Assembly (NCBI GenBank): GCA_030831165.1
Contig: JAURLP010000008.1
Coordinates: 1 to 52,722, forward strand
Length of the DNA: 52,722 bases
Direction of reading: 5' to 3'
Origin: Gammaproteobacteria bacterium
GTDB lineage: Bacteria > Pseudomonadota > Gammaproteobacteria > Pseudomonadales > Pseudohongiellaceae
Shown here piece by piece: positions 7,857 to 15,556 of the stretch (the stretch's first letter is position 1; each line of letters begins with the position of its first letter). The position numbers were made by a program, and so were the translations under genes. The notes below the pieces were generated by a model. That model saw only the letters and a list, made by a program, of their open reading frames with translations, ran no database searches and was not told the origin of the DNA.

Positions 7857-8639
7857 ATGAATGTCAGCCCTCCGACACTGGCTGTTGATAGAGTCACCCT
7901 TCAGTACAGAACAGACCAGAACATCGTCACAGCTGCTTATCGTATCAGTTTCAATGTGCTCGAAAGTGACCGTTTCGTCATGCTTGGACCCTCAGGATGT
8001 GGAAAGTCTACTCTGCTAAAGGCAATTGGAGGTTTCATTAAGCCCTCAGAAGGCGAAATCAGGCTAAATGGTTTAGCAGTTAAAGAACCTGGTCCGGAAA
8101 GGGCTTTTGTATTTCAGGAGTTTGACCAGTTACTTCCATGGAAAACCATATTAGAAAATATTGTATTTGCACTCACTAATAGCGGGACTCTCAAACGACC
8201 TGAAGCCCTAGAAAGAGCAACACACTATCTGGAAAAAGTGAATTTATCGCGTTTTATTAACGCCTATCCCCATACCCTTTCTGGTGGGATGAAGCAACGT
8301 GTAGCGATTGCCAGAGCAATGGCAATGGAGCCTGCAGTATTGCTCATGGATGAACCATTTGCTGCTCTAGATGCACTTACCCGGCAACAGATGCAAGATG
8401 AGCTTTTACAGCTTTGGGAAGATACTAAATTCACAATCATATTTGTCACACACTCAATTCCGGAAGCCATAAGGATTGGAAATCGTATATTGTTACTAAG
8501 TCCGCATCCCGGACAAGTGAAGGCGGAAATCAATTCAACTGGAAATGATTCTATGGATGAAAATGGTGTAAAACTAAGTCAGCGTATCCATGGAACCTTG
8601 TTCAATAAAACCTCAGATACAGAGTTCAATCATGACTGA
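7857..8639 (+). CDS. ABC transporter ATPase (NitT/TauT type)
   Basis: A 260-residue importer ATPase. Walker A GPSGCGKST lies at residues 44-52, Q-loop FQEFDQLLPW at about 86-95, signature LSGGMKQ at 141-147, Walker B VLLMDEP at 161-167, and the H-loop at FVTHS. The tandem MxQRVAIARA and DALTRQQMQDELL are typical of the SsuB/TauB branch. It energises the permease encoded next. The stop codon overlaps the permease start by 8 bp. Confidence 0.93.
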   Translation: MNVSPPTLAVDRVTLQYRTDQNIVTAAYRISFNVLESDRFVMLGPSGCGKSTLLKAIGGFIKPSEGEIRLNGLAVKEPGPERAFVFQEFDQLLPWKTILENIVFALTNSGTLKRPEALERATHYLEKVNLSRFINAYPHTLSGGMKQRVAIARAMAMEPAVLLMDEPFAALDALTRQQMQDELLQLWEDTKFTIIFVTHSIPEAIRIGNRILLLSPHPGQVKAEINSTGNDSMDENGVKLSQRIHGTLFNKTSDTEFNHD

Positions 8640-9513
8640 TTCCCTTAGCCTACAAAGCAAGAACGACAGACCTGAATTCTTTAATGAATTACTCGAGCCT
8701 ATCGATGAAATACAACCTGCGTCCGTCACTATATGGCAGCGTCTTTATGGGCAGGGAGTGTTAAGAAAATTTGGAATTCTGTTGATTTTGGCAGTGATCT
8801 GGGAGCTCTATGCGCGTTCTTTAAATAATCCGCTGGTTTTTCCCGCCTTCTCGGATACTCTGGTTGCGTTGTTTGATGGTTTTTTGAGTGGAGAGCTTTT
8901 AAGTGCAGGTGTTGCAACTATATTGTTGCTTATTCAAGGATATGCGCTGGGTTTGTTATTTGCGGCGATACTCACCACACTGGCAAGCGTTAGTAAGATA
9001 GGGGCGGATCTGCTTGAAACGTTAACTGCTATGTTCAATCCTCTTCCCTCAATTGCGATGCTGCCTTTGGCTATGGTCTGGTTTGGACTTGGAGACGGTA
9101 GTGTTATTTTCGTTCTGGTACATGCTGTTCTCTGGGCGGTTGCATTGAACACTTTCAGTGGATTCAAATCCGTGAGTCAGACTTTGAGGCTTGTTGGCCA
9201 AAACTATGGGTTAAAAGGGCCTGGTTATATTTTCAAGATTTTGATTCCTGGTGCTTTTGCCAGTATTTTGACCGGTATGAAAGTAGGCTGGGCTTTTGCA
9301 TGGCGTACTCTCATCGCAGCTGAATTGGTTTTTGGAGCCAGCTCTGGTTCGGGTGGGCTTGGGTGGTATCTTTTCCAAAAGAAAAATGAGCTTTTGATTA
9401 CTGAGGTTTTTGGGGGATTACTGACGATTATCGTATTCGGCTTGATTATTGAAAACTTTGTATTCAACTCCATTGAGAAAGCGACAGTTAGACGATGGGG
9501 CATGCTTCAGTAA
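8632..9513 (+). CDS. ABC transporter permease (NitT/TauT type)
   Basis: An inner-membrane permease of 293 residues from the ATG at 8632, which overlaps the ATPase stop codon. An ATG at 8590 in the same frame is possible but buried in the ATPase gene. A hydrophilic N-terminal stretch of about 45 residues precedes roughly six membrane segments. The cytoplasmic coupling motif that contacts the ATPase is in the part reading LRLVGQNYGLKGPGY. The AWRTLIAAELVFGASSGSGG stretch is typical of SsuC/TauC permeases. Confidence 0.92.
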   Translation: MTDSLSLQSKNDRPEFFNELLEPIDEIQPASVTIWQRLYGQGVLRKFGILLILAVIWELYARSLNNPLVFPAFSDTLVALFDGFLSGELLSAGVATILLLIQGYALGLLFAAILTTLASVSKIGADLLETLTAMFNPLPSIAMLPLAMVWFGLGDGSVIFVLVHAVLWAVALNTFSGFKSVSQTLRLVGQNYGLKGPGYIFKILIPGAFASILTGMKVGWAFAWRTLIAAELVFGASSGSGGLGWYLFQKKNELLITEVFGGLLTIIVFGLIIENFVFNSIEKATVRRWGMLQ

Positions 9514-9554
9514 ATTTACAGGATTAATTTGACCAGCTACGCAGGAGTGAGTTT

Positions 9555-10418
9555 GTGAAAATAATAAAAAGCCTTCTGATTTTTTTTATCTACTTTTGCG
9601 TTAATAATGTTTCTGGACAAACATCTGATTCAGAGATTCGTCTTTATGTCCTTGATGGCGGCATACTGCAATCAGATCCTTCCCGTTATGAGTTAAGCGA
9701 TGAAGAGGTAGCCTCTCGCGAGCTCTCCATTTCAGCCTATCTGATTGTGCATCCTCAAGGAGTTTTATTGTTTGATTCATTGGGTATTGCTGATAGCGAG
9801 AGAATTCCAAATGGCACTGGACAGCTGCAGACCATAGTAAGGCCAGACACTCAGCTTCGCCATGTCACACTGGGAGAATCACTACAAAATCAGTTACAAA
9901 GTATTGGCTATACGCCTGAAGATGTAACCCATTTAGCATTCTCTCATCTGCACTGGGACCACACAGCTAATGCAAATCTATTCTCTGATGCTATCTGGTT
10001 AGTTCGTCCTGATGAGCGCAGCTTGATGTTTTCTGAGAATCCAGGTGGAAGTGCCAGACCAGGCATGTATAACCAGTTGGTAGAAAGCGATACACGATTA
10101 ATTCAAGAAGAAGAATACGACGTCTTCGAGGATGGAAATCTTATTCTCAAAGCGGCTCCAGGGCATTCTCCAGGGCATCAAGTGCTTTTGGTGCGATTAG
10201 AAAACACTGGGCCAATTGTGTTGTCAGGAGATCTATACCATTACAGGGAAGAACGGACACGAGGGCGCTTACCTCTTGGTGACATGGATCGTGAGCAAAC
10301 ACGTCAGTCTCGAGTTGAAGTAGAGTCATTCTTGGAAAGGCAGGGAGCTGAGCTGTGGATTCAGCATGACCTGATTTCACATCGAGAAAGAAATTGGGCG
10401 CCTGCATATTACGACTGA
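9555..10418 (+). CDS. Secreted MBL-fold lactonase-like enzyme
   Basis: A 287-residue metallo-beta-lactamase-fold protein with a signal peptide (cleavage near SGQ, residue 22). Zinc motif HLHWDH gives H131, H133, D135 and H136. GHSPGH carries the next His, SGDLYHY the bridging Asp and IQHDL the last His. It belongs to the same lactonase-like branch as the protein at 3038-3823 but is exported. Together they give the locus one cytoplasmic and one periplasmic MBL hydrolase. It lies 41 bp behind the permease, probably in the same operon. Substrate is unknown. Confidence 0.85.
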   Translation: MKIIKSLLIFFIYFCVNNVSGQTSDSEIRLYVLDGGILQSDPSRYELSDEEVASRELSISAYLIVHPQGVLLFDSLGIADSERIPNGTGQLQTIVRPDTQLRHVTLGESLQNQLQSIGYTPEDVTHLAFSHLHWDHTANANLFSDAIWLVRPDERSLMFSENPGGSARPGMYNQLVESDTRLIQEEEYDVFEDGNLILKAAPGHSPGHQVLLVRLENTGPIVLSGDLYHYREERTRGRLPLGDMDREQTRQSRVEVESFLERQGAELWIQHDLISHRERNWAPAYYD

Positions 10419-10459
10419 TAAATTCAAGTGTGCCAAATAGGCTTAGTTTGGGAGGCAAG

Positions 10460-11329
10460 ATGGTACTTAAACGGTTTCTCACTTTTACAGTATTTACTGT
10501 CAATCTGGTACTTGCAGGCCAGTCTTCTGCCCAGTTAGCCATGGGCAATCCTGCTGGGGTATCCATGGGGCACTTGCATTACTTTGTTGATGCACCAGAA
10601 GATGAAAAGTCTTTCTGGCTTCGACTGGGAGCAAGTGATATGAGATTAGAGGGAAGAGTAGGGGTCTCCTTCCAAGGTCTTATCATCTTGATTGGAGAAG
10701 GAGATACTCAAGGTGGGACAGAAGGTTCAGTAGTAAATCATGTCGCTTTTCGGGTTAGGTCATTAGAGGAATTGGAAAATAAAGGATTCGAGCTTGAATA
10801 TAACCAGGAGTTTCCAGGGATTGCATCAGTATATTCCCCCAGTGATGAGAGGATAGAGCTATTTGATGACTCCCTTGCTACTAACATCGGATTTGATCTT
10901 GAGCCTGGACTGATTGATCAGGCTGCTAATAGACACAATCAGCCACTTACAGCAGATATTGTTACCCACCACCTTCATTTTTATTTACCTCCAGGCCAGG
11001 CTGAGATGGCAAGGAATTGGTATGTTGAACATTTTGGTGCTTCACCTGGGCAACGCTGGAGATACGCTGCAGCTGATCTGCCTGGAATGAACCTCAATTT
11101 CTTGGAAGCAGAATTTGCACAGGCTCCTACGGCAGGTCGAACTTTGAATCATATTGGTTTTGAGATTGATGGGCTTGAAGACTTTTGTGAAGAACTTGAG
11201 ACTAAAGGTGTGGTATTTGAAACGCCATATCGAATACTTGATTCTGGTCTGGGTCTGGCATTTTTGATTGATCCTTGGGGAACCAGGATCGAGCTAACAG
11301 AAGGGCTTAGTAATTTAGGTCAGCGCTAG
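10460..11329 (+). CDS. Secreted two-domain VOC (glyoxalase-fold) protein
   Basis: The start at 10,460 is supported by GGGAGG upstream and a signal peptide (cleavage near QSSAQ, about residue 25), giving 289 residues. An ATG at 10,394 has no such support. Two vicinal-oxygen-chelate halves are visible: one around residues 35-140 (HLHYFVDAPEDEKSFWLRLGA to SPSDERIELFDD) and one around 165-280 (HHLHFYLPPG to DPWGTRIELTEG). VOC proteins bind a metal through His/Glu residues in such halves and include dioxygenases, lyases and resistance proteins. A secreted, fused pair is unusual. It is the last gene of the ABC/PrpD operon. Confidence 0.8.
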   Translation: MVLKRFLTFTVFTVNLVLAGQSSAQLAMGNPAGVSMGHLHYFVDAPEDEKSFWLRLGASDMRLEGRVGVSFQGLIILIGEGDTQGGTEGSVVNHVAFRVRSLEELENKGFELEYNQEFPGIASVYSPSDERIELFDDSLATNIGFDLEPGLIDQAANRHNQPLTADIVTHHLHFYLPPGQAEMARNWYVEHFGASPGQRWRYAAADLPGMNLNFLEAEFAQAPTAGRTLNHIGFEIDGLEDFCEELETKGVVFETPYRILDSGLGLAFLIDPWGTRIELTEGLSNLGQR

Positions 11330-11350
11330 AATTCAAGGGCGGGGATAGTG

Positions 11351-11370
11351 AATTGGTAGGGTGGGGGAAC
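11351..11370. mobile_element. Degenerate ssrA-like att site
   Basis: The string aattggtagggtgggggaac resembles the att-like core at 11,580 (aattggtggagg followed by a G-run and aac) but has substitutions and a shorter G-run. It lies 22 bp after the VOC gene. It may be a decayed third copy of the attachment core. The similarity is short, so this is tentative. The rest of 11,371-11,509 shows no gene. Confidence 0.3.
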
Positions 11371-11509
11371 AATGCTTTTCACACAGCGCAGGCCATAACT
11401 ACCTGGCTTTGATACAGACAACTGTTTAGCTGGCCATTGTCATTAATAAAGTGCCCGCACCTCCTTTTTCTGAAGAGACTTTGAATACTTCTCTAGATAT
11501 AAATTAGTT

Positions 11510-11764
11510 TAACGTCCGCTTCTGACCGAAAGCAGACTTTAAGAAGTAAGCGAAAATTAATGACGTGGGTGGATCTTGAATTGGTGGAGGTGGGGGGGGG
11601 AACTTAACTAATCTTGTAACCTGTTGATTAATAATAAACATAGTCCGGTTCAGTTAATGTCTATGTTGCATCCGATGTAGCATCGATTTCCTACTTGAAA
11701 ATCATCTGAGCCGCCGTCCAATAAAGTTTTTTAACGTCTGCTTTCGGCCAAAAGCGGACATAAA
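11510..11764. repeat. Duplicated unit, copy B (contains ssrA-like att site)
   Basis: Second copy of the unit at 2222-2468, with a 60-bp identical core (11,531-11,590). It opens with palindrome copy 6 (AACGTCCGCTT, then CTGACCG, then AAAGCAGAC; 11,510-11,541) and closes with a well-preserved palindrome (GTCTGCTTT 11,736-11,744 with AAAGCGGAC 11,751-11,759). Copy A has decayed at the closing palindrome and copy B has the better one, so neither is a perfect parent of the other. A minus-strand GFA-family gene begins its 3' end 8 bp further on. Confidence 0.8.
11580..11600. mobile_element. Putative att site inside duplicated unit B
   Basis: Reads attggtggaggt followed by nine G, differing from the ssrA 3' end (17,304-17,321) by one C-to-T change and a longer G-run. 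If real, it divides the accessory region into two consecutive insertions, about 2,300-11,580 and 11,580-17,306. Confidence 0.45.
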
Positions 11765-11771
11765 AACTTTA

Positions 11772-12152
11772 TTATTGTTTACTCTTATTGGCCAGTTTAT
11801 GGGCATTTTGTTCCCAATTTTGACCGTCAAATGTATTCACAGTTATTGATTTAGGTTTAGTGTCCAAACAATTGATATTGATGTCAATTCCGTCGGGATT
11901 TGAACGTGGAGTATAAAACGGTTTTACGCCACAAACCTTACAAAATGTATGCTTCGCCAAATGTGTATTGAATGAATACGTAGTTATCCACTCACTGCCA
12001 GTAAGAAGCTTAAAATTTGCTAAAGGTAGAATTAGGTGCAGGAAACCTGATTTTGAACACACCGAACAGTTACAAGATTCCGCTTCAATATTCTCAGGAG
12101 CTTCAACTTCAAATTGAATTTTCCCGCAATGACAACTTCCCTTGTATTTCAT
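11772..12152 (-). CDS. GFA-family zinc-binding protein (copy 2)
   Basis: A 126-residue GFA/CENP-V-fold protein with the complete Cys set: C7 and C9 (SCHC), C27, C29 and C32 (CNCSVC), and C71 and C74 (CKVCGVKPF). It is a diverged paralogue of the protein at 2565-2921 and shares the FC.VCGV and ININCL/VNCL segments. The similarity is far lower than that of the DNA unit next to both genes, so the genes are not products of one recent duplication. A palindrome copy lies 8 bp past its stop and another lies just upstream (12,169-12,202). Confidence 0.83.
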   Translation of the reverse strand: MKYKGSCHCGKIQFEVEAPENIEAESCNCSVCSKSGFLHLILPLANFKLLTGSEWITTYSFNTHLAKHTFCKVCGVKPFYTPRSNPDGIDININCLDTKPKSITVNTFDGQNWEQNAHKLANKSKQ

Positions 12153-12168
12153 TATTTTCTTAGATGAT

Positions 12169-12202
12169 TAAAGTCCGCTTTGGGTCGTAAGCGGACGTTA
12201 AG
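12169..12202. repeat. Dispersed palindrome, copy 8
   Basis: Best-preserved arms: GTCCGCTT (12,173-12,180) and AAGCGGAC (12,189-12,196), an exact 8-bp inverted repeat extended by AA/TT. It lies 5 bp past the stop codon of the DUF885 gene (minus strand). Confidence 0.65.
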
Positions 12203-12207
12203 ATTTA

Positions 12208-14001
12208 CTAAATAGATGCTAAAGTTTCATCGATATAGCGATCTACAACTCTCTCCAATATTTCTAGCGGTACAATACCGGTTTCCAGTACCAGATTATG
12301 ATATTCCTGTAATGAAAAGTTCTCGCCTAAAGCTTCTCTGGCGCGTTCACGAAGTTCTATAATTTTCAATTGTCCAATCATGTATGAAGTAGCTTGACCC
12401 GGCATAACCACGTAACGCTCTATTTCACTGGCTTCTATGCCATAATCTATTGCTTGTTGGCGAGTCCAACCCATAGCATGCAATCCAGTATCCACGACCA
12501 ATCTTCGCGCTCTAAAAAGCTCACTATCCAATTGTCCTAACCTTCCAACAGGATCATCATCATACCAGCCATCTTCTGCAGCAAAACGCTCTGCATAAAG
12601 CGCCCACCCTTCAGAACTTGCTGAGATTCCTCCTAGCGCACGCAGACTTCTAAAAGCAGGTAAATTTTTATTCTCTACAGCTAGCGCAACCTGAAAATGA
12701 TGACCTGGAACTGTTTCGTGATAGACAAGTGAGCGCAGCCCAACTTGAGTCAATTGACTTTGTCTCAATGGCATTTGAAATATGCCAGGTCTGCTGCCAT
12801 CTGCTGGTGGAGCACTATATGAAGCAGCTGCACTTGCCCATCTGAATTCAGGGTATGGTTGAGCAATGACTTCAGATTGTGGGCGTACCTCAAAGGAACC
12901 TTCGGTTCTAGTTAGAGCATCAGATAATAAGCTTTGTATATCACTCATTATCAACTCTCTACCAGCATCAGTATTTGGGTAGCTGGTATCGACTGTTAAC
13001 TGTGCTACACGTTCTGAAATAGACCCTTCGTTATAGCCTAACTGACGAAACAAACCATCCATTTCCTGCTCAATTCTTGCGACTTCGCGCAAGCCAATTT
13101 CATGAATTTCATCTGGTGACAAATCAGTTGTGGTGAAAGTCTGTAAGCGTTGAGCATATAAAGTCTCACCTGCTTCAAACCGCCAAAGACCAGCATCATC
13201 AGTTGCTCTATCTTGTTGTGAAAATAGAGTGTCTATAACTTCCTGCCATACTGGATAAACTTCCGAATCAACCAGAGCAATTACTTCATTTAATAATTGT
13301 GTTTTACGTGTCGCATCCACTTCTTCAATAGCTTCCAATTTTTCGGCAAATGCCGTGACAAGAGGGTTGTCAGATGGCTCAGGATCAATAAATATTTCCA
13401 TCGAGTTTATGGTCGCTTCTAAAATAAAACGTGGCGGAACTATGCCATTGGCTACCTGTTCTTCACTCTTAATTATCGCTGCTTCTATACGTTCTCTAAG
13501 CTGGCTCAAAACAGCAATGTAGTTCTCTGCATCACGTTCTGTGAAAATTGGATAGATCACTGTTAGGTAATTAGCAAATCCTATGTTAACTCCATTCATT
13601 TGCTGAAAAGGGTAGTCGTAGTCTAGGAACTGTTCACTGTCGACAACATTCTGTAATTGCCATTGCATCATATCGGCTGAAAGTCGATGTTCATCAGTTA
13701 ACAAGGCTCTATCGAAATTACTAAGCTGTTCCAATCCATGTTGAGCAAGAATTATCCTATTTCGCTCCCATTCCTCTGTTGCAAAAGGGGTCATCTGACG
13801 ACTAAGTTGATCTTTTTCACCCTCTGGAAAATATTGAGTTCTAACTGCTAACTGAGGGTTTATCCGAATCCAGTCTTCTGTAAATTCCTGAAAAAATTCG
13901 TCAATAGATGGCGATTCTACTTCTGTAATATTTTGCGTTTCTCCATTACAAGCAATTAGCATCATAGTGAAACTAATCGCAATAATGTTTATTATTTTCA
14001 T
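12208..14001 (-). CDS. DUF885-family lipoprotein, putative metallopeptidase-like
   Basis: A 597-residue protein with a lipoprotein signal (LIAC, Cys18) and a good GGAG ribosome-binding site. It has the DUF885 signature YHETVPGHHFQ (residues 427-437), where His428, Glu429 and the His434-His435 pair resemble a zinc-peptidase centre. The length is typical of the family. Several DUF885 members are described as dipeptidyl or carboxypeptidase-like enzymes, but this one could act on peptides in the periplasm only by inference. It lies between two palindrome copies and HNH/secreted genes of the accessory block. Confidence 0.85.
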   Translation of the reverse strand: MKIINIIAISFTMMLIACNGETQNITEVESPSIDEFFQEFTEDWIRINPQLAVRTQYFPEGEKDQLSRQMTPFATEEWERNRIILAQHGLEQLSNFDRALLTDEHRLSADMMQWQLQNVVDSEQFLDYDYPFQQMNGVNIGFANYLTVIYPIFTERDAENYIAVLSQLRERIEAAIIKSEEQVANGIVPPRFILEATINSMEIFIDPEPSDNPLVTAFAEKLEAIEEVDATRKTQLLNEVIALVDSEVYPVWQEVIDTLFSQQDRATDDAGLWRFEAGETLYAQRLQTFTTTDLSPDEIHEIGLREVARIEQEMDGLFRQLGYNEGSISERVAQLTVDTSYPNTDAGRELIMSDIQSLLSDALTRTEGSFEVRPQSEVIAQPYPEFRWASAAASYSAPPADGSRPGIFQMPLRQSQLTQVGLRSLVYHETVPGHHFQVALAVENKNLPAFRSLRALGGISASSEGWALYAERFAAEDGWYDDDPVGRLGQLDSELFRARRLVVDTGLHAMGWTRQQAIDYGIEASEIERYVVMPGQATSYMIGQLKIIELRERAREALGENFSLQEYHNLVLETGIVPLEILERVVDRYIDETLASI

Positions 14002-14086
14002 AACTAACTGCTCCTGGTTTTTATTATTTTTAGTTAGGTATAACGCTGGGTAGGCTGGATAGATGTGAATTAATGCCCTGTGCTGT

Positions 14087-14707
14087 TCAGCGTGGTGACT
14101 GTTCAGCTGCGCACTCTTCTAATTTATTTTCTATAAAATTAGATTCTCTTTCGTCCATTTCCAAATTAAACTGAGATTTAACATCAATCCACATAGTTAT
14201 ATATTCACAATGAAATGCATTATTAGGAGGCATCCAGTTCTCAGGGTCACTACTTCCTTTTGACCTATTTGCCCCGTTATAAACGGCTATAAGTGTATTT
14301 GGATTACTTAGGTCATTTGAATATTGTCTTTTATGATCTTGTGTCCATTCCATTGCTCCGCTGAAATGAGCTTCGTAAAGAGGGACGACGTGGTCTATGT
14401 CTAATTCGCTTGGGTTTTCAAACATCTGGCCCGTGTATGGGTCTAACCAGCTACCTGAAATAACTTTACAACCTGATTCATTCAATCCTACTTCGATTTT
14501 ACTTTCGCTAATTAAAACTTCTTGTCGGGTATCTTGGCAGTCTTGGTCAATGTCGGCCCAATAAGGCAAATATTCATTCCTTACATAGACTATCGGTGAT
14601 TCGTTACTAAATATAGGTTCATCTTGCGTATCGTCCGTTATAGAGATAATCGAAGTTATACCAATCATGGCTATAAAAATTAGCATTAAAGAAAGAGTCA
14701 ATTTCAC
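14087..14707 (-). CDS. Exported HNH endonuclease (DUF1524-like)
   Basis: A 206-residue protein starting with GTG at 14,707 (an in-frame ATG at 14,686 is possible). The N-terminal hydrophobic stretch (residues 2-22) is a signal peptide or membrane anchor. The nuclease core shows DIDHVVPLY with catalytic His106, then SNDLSNPNTLIAV and NRSKGSSDPENWMPP, which matches the DUF1524/HNH class also found at the end of GmrSD enzymes. Here it is a stand-alone exported nuclease, so it more likely degrades extracellular or periplasmic DNA than acts as a restriction enzyme. Four Cys in the exported part could form disulfides. Confidence 0.8.
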   Translation of the reverse strand: MKLTLSLMLIFIAMIGITSIISITDDTQDEPIFSNESPIVYVRNEYLPYWADIDQDCQDTRQEVLISESKIEVGLNESGCKVISGSWLDPYTGQMFENPSELDIDHVVPLYEAHFSGAMEWTQDHKRQYSNDLSNPNTLIAVYNGANRSKGSSDPENWMPPNNAFHCEYITMWIDVKSQFNLEMDERESNFIENKLEECAAEQSPR

Positions 14708-14886
14708 TGATTAGAAACAATGAGAGTGATTTAGAAAAACAAGTGGAGGCTGTGTTGGTTGGTTTGGATAGAAAAAAGACATAAAAGAAACTCTAAATAT
14801 GTATTATTTATTCTGTCTTTTATAGAGGTCAAATGCCTCTAATTTTAGTGGGCAATATAAAAGTAGTATTATTGTTTTCGTTGCCA

Positions 14887-15372
14887 TCAATTCCCGTATT
14901 GTCCTAATTCTGAAATATATAATGTCGCATCATAGATTGAGGTTGAGCTATAGGTTCCTATCCAGACATCATAAACTCCGCTTGCCGGATCTTTGAAATT
15001 GATTGAAGGGTCAAGATTACCACCACTATCGTCGTCACAAATCCAGGAGCCACTGGGAGTATTTATAACTAACGTAGTATCTGCCGATGATATTACTGAT
15101 ACCCATAATGATAATAAGCCTGGCGAGAAAGTAAATTGAAAATCTGGGGCATCAGCTATATACCCTGCACAGGAATTACCCAAAGACGATGCATCAATAC
15201 TTCCGCCAGACTTAACTTTATAAGTCATAGGATCAGGCGTGAAGCCAGCATCTAAATTAATGGTTCCATAGGTCGCTTCAAGAGAAATGTTTTGAGAAAA
15301 GCTTGAACTACCTAAAAATATAGTAAATAGAGTGATTAAAGTTGTAATTTTCTTATTCATCAAATTCTTCAT
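14887..15372 (-). CDS. Small secreted protein related to the N-terminal domain of the caspase-family protein
   Basis: A 161-residue secreted protein (signal peptide ending near SSFSQ). The mature part is a single beta-rich domain closely related to the first domain of the protein at 18,391-20,703. Shared strings are ADTTLVIN, WLCDDDSG/WICDDDSG, YDVWIGTY/YDIWVGSY and LYISEL/LYVSEL, in the same order and spacing. The shared CDDDSG and paired Cys suggest a metal-bound or disulfide-stabilised fold like PPC domains. Start 15,372 follows AAGGGG; 15,360 is an alternative. No catalytic residues are seen. It may bind the surface, a peptidase or a ligand. Confidence 0.75.
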   Translation of the reverse strand: MKNLMNKKITTLITLFTIFLGSSSFSQNISLEATYGTINLDAGFTPDPMTYKVKSGGSIDASSLGNSCAGYIADAPDFQFTFSPGLLSLWVSVISSADTTLVINTPSGSWICDDDSGGNLDPSINFKDPASGVYDVWIGTYSSTSIYDATLYISELGQYGN

Positions 15373-15442
15373 TTAAGCCCCTTCTTATGAAATCCCGAAA
15401 CAGAAGTTAAGGAATTAATTACTCTCAAAATTCTCGTTTATA

Positions 15443-15556
15443 TTAAAATGCCGCCTGTATACCAAGAGCAAAAATGTTATTTCTAGAAGTTTGGCTAGAC
15501 CAAGAAGTCCCAACAACACTACCAGGGTTGCCACCGCTCAGAAAATTCAGCGGCAC
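15443..15556 (-). other. Displaced porin C-terminus after an in-frame TAG
   Basis: Directly after the TAG at 15,557-15,559 the same frame continues for 37 codons to a TAA at 15,443-15,445. The tail ends NNIFALGIQAAF, which has the alternating pattern and C-terminal Phe expected for the last beta-strand of an outer-membrane barrel. It therefore looks like the true C-terminus of the porin, cut off by a nonsense codon. Confidence 0.75.

Noticed and set aside
317-12202. A classical integron cassette array (GFA and hydrolase genes with short palindromes)
   Set aside because: The palindromes are only about 30 bp, lack consistent RYYYAAC and GTTRRRY ends, genes point both ways, large operons are included and no integron integrase is visible. 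Kept only as an analogy.
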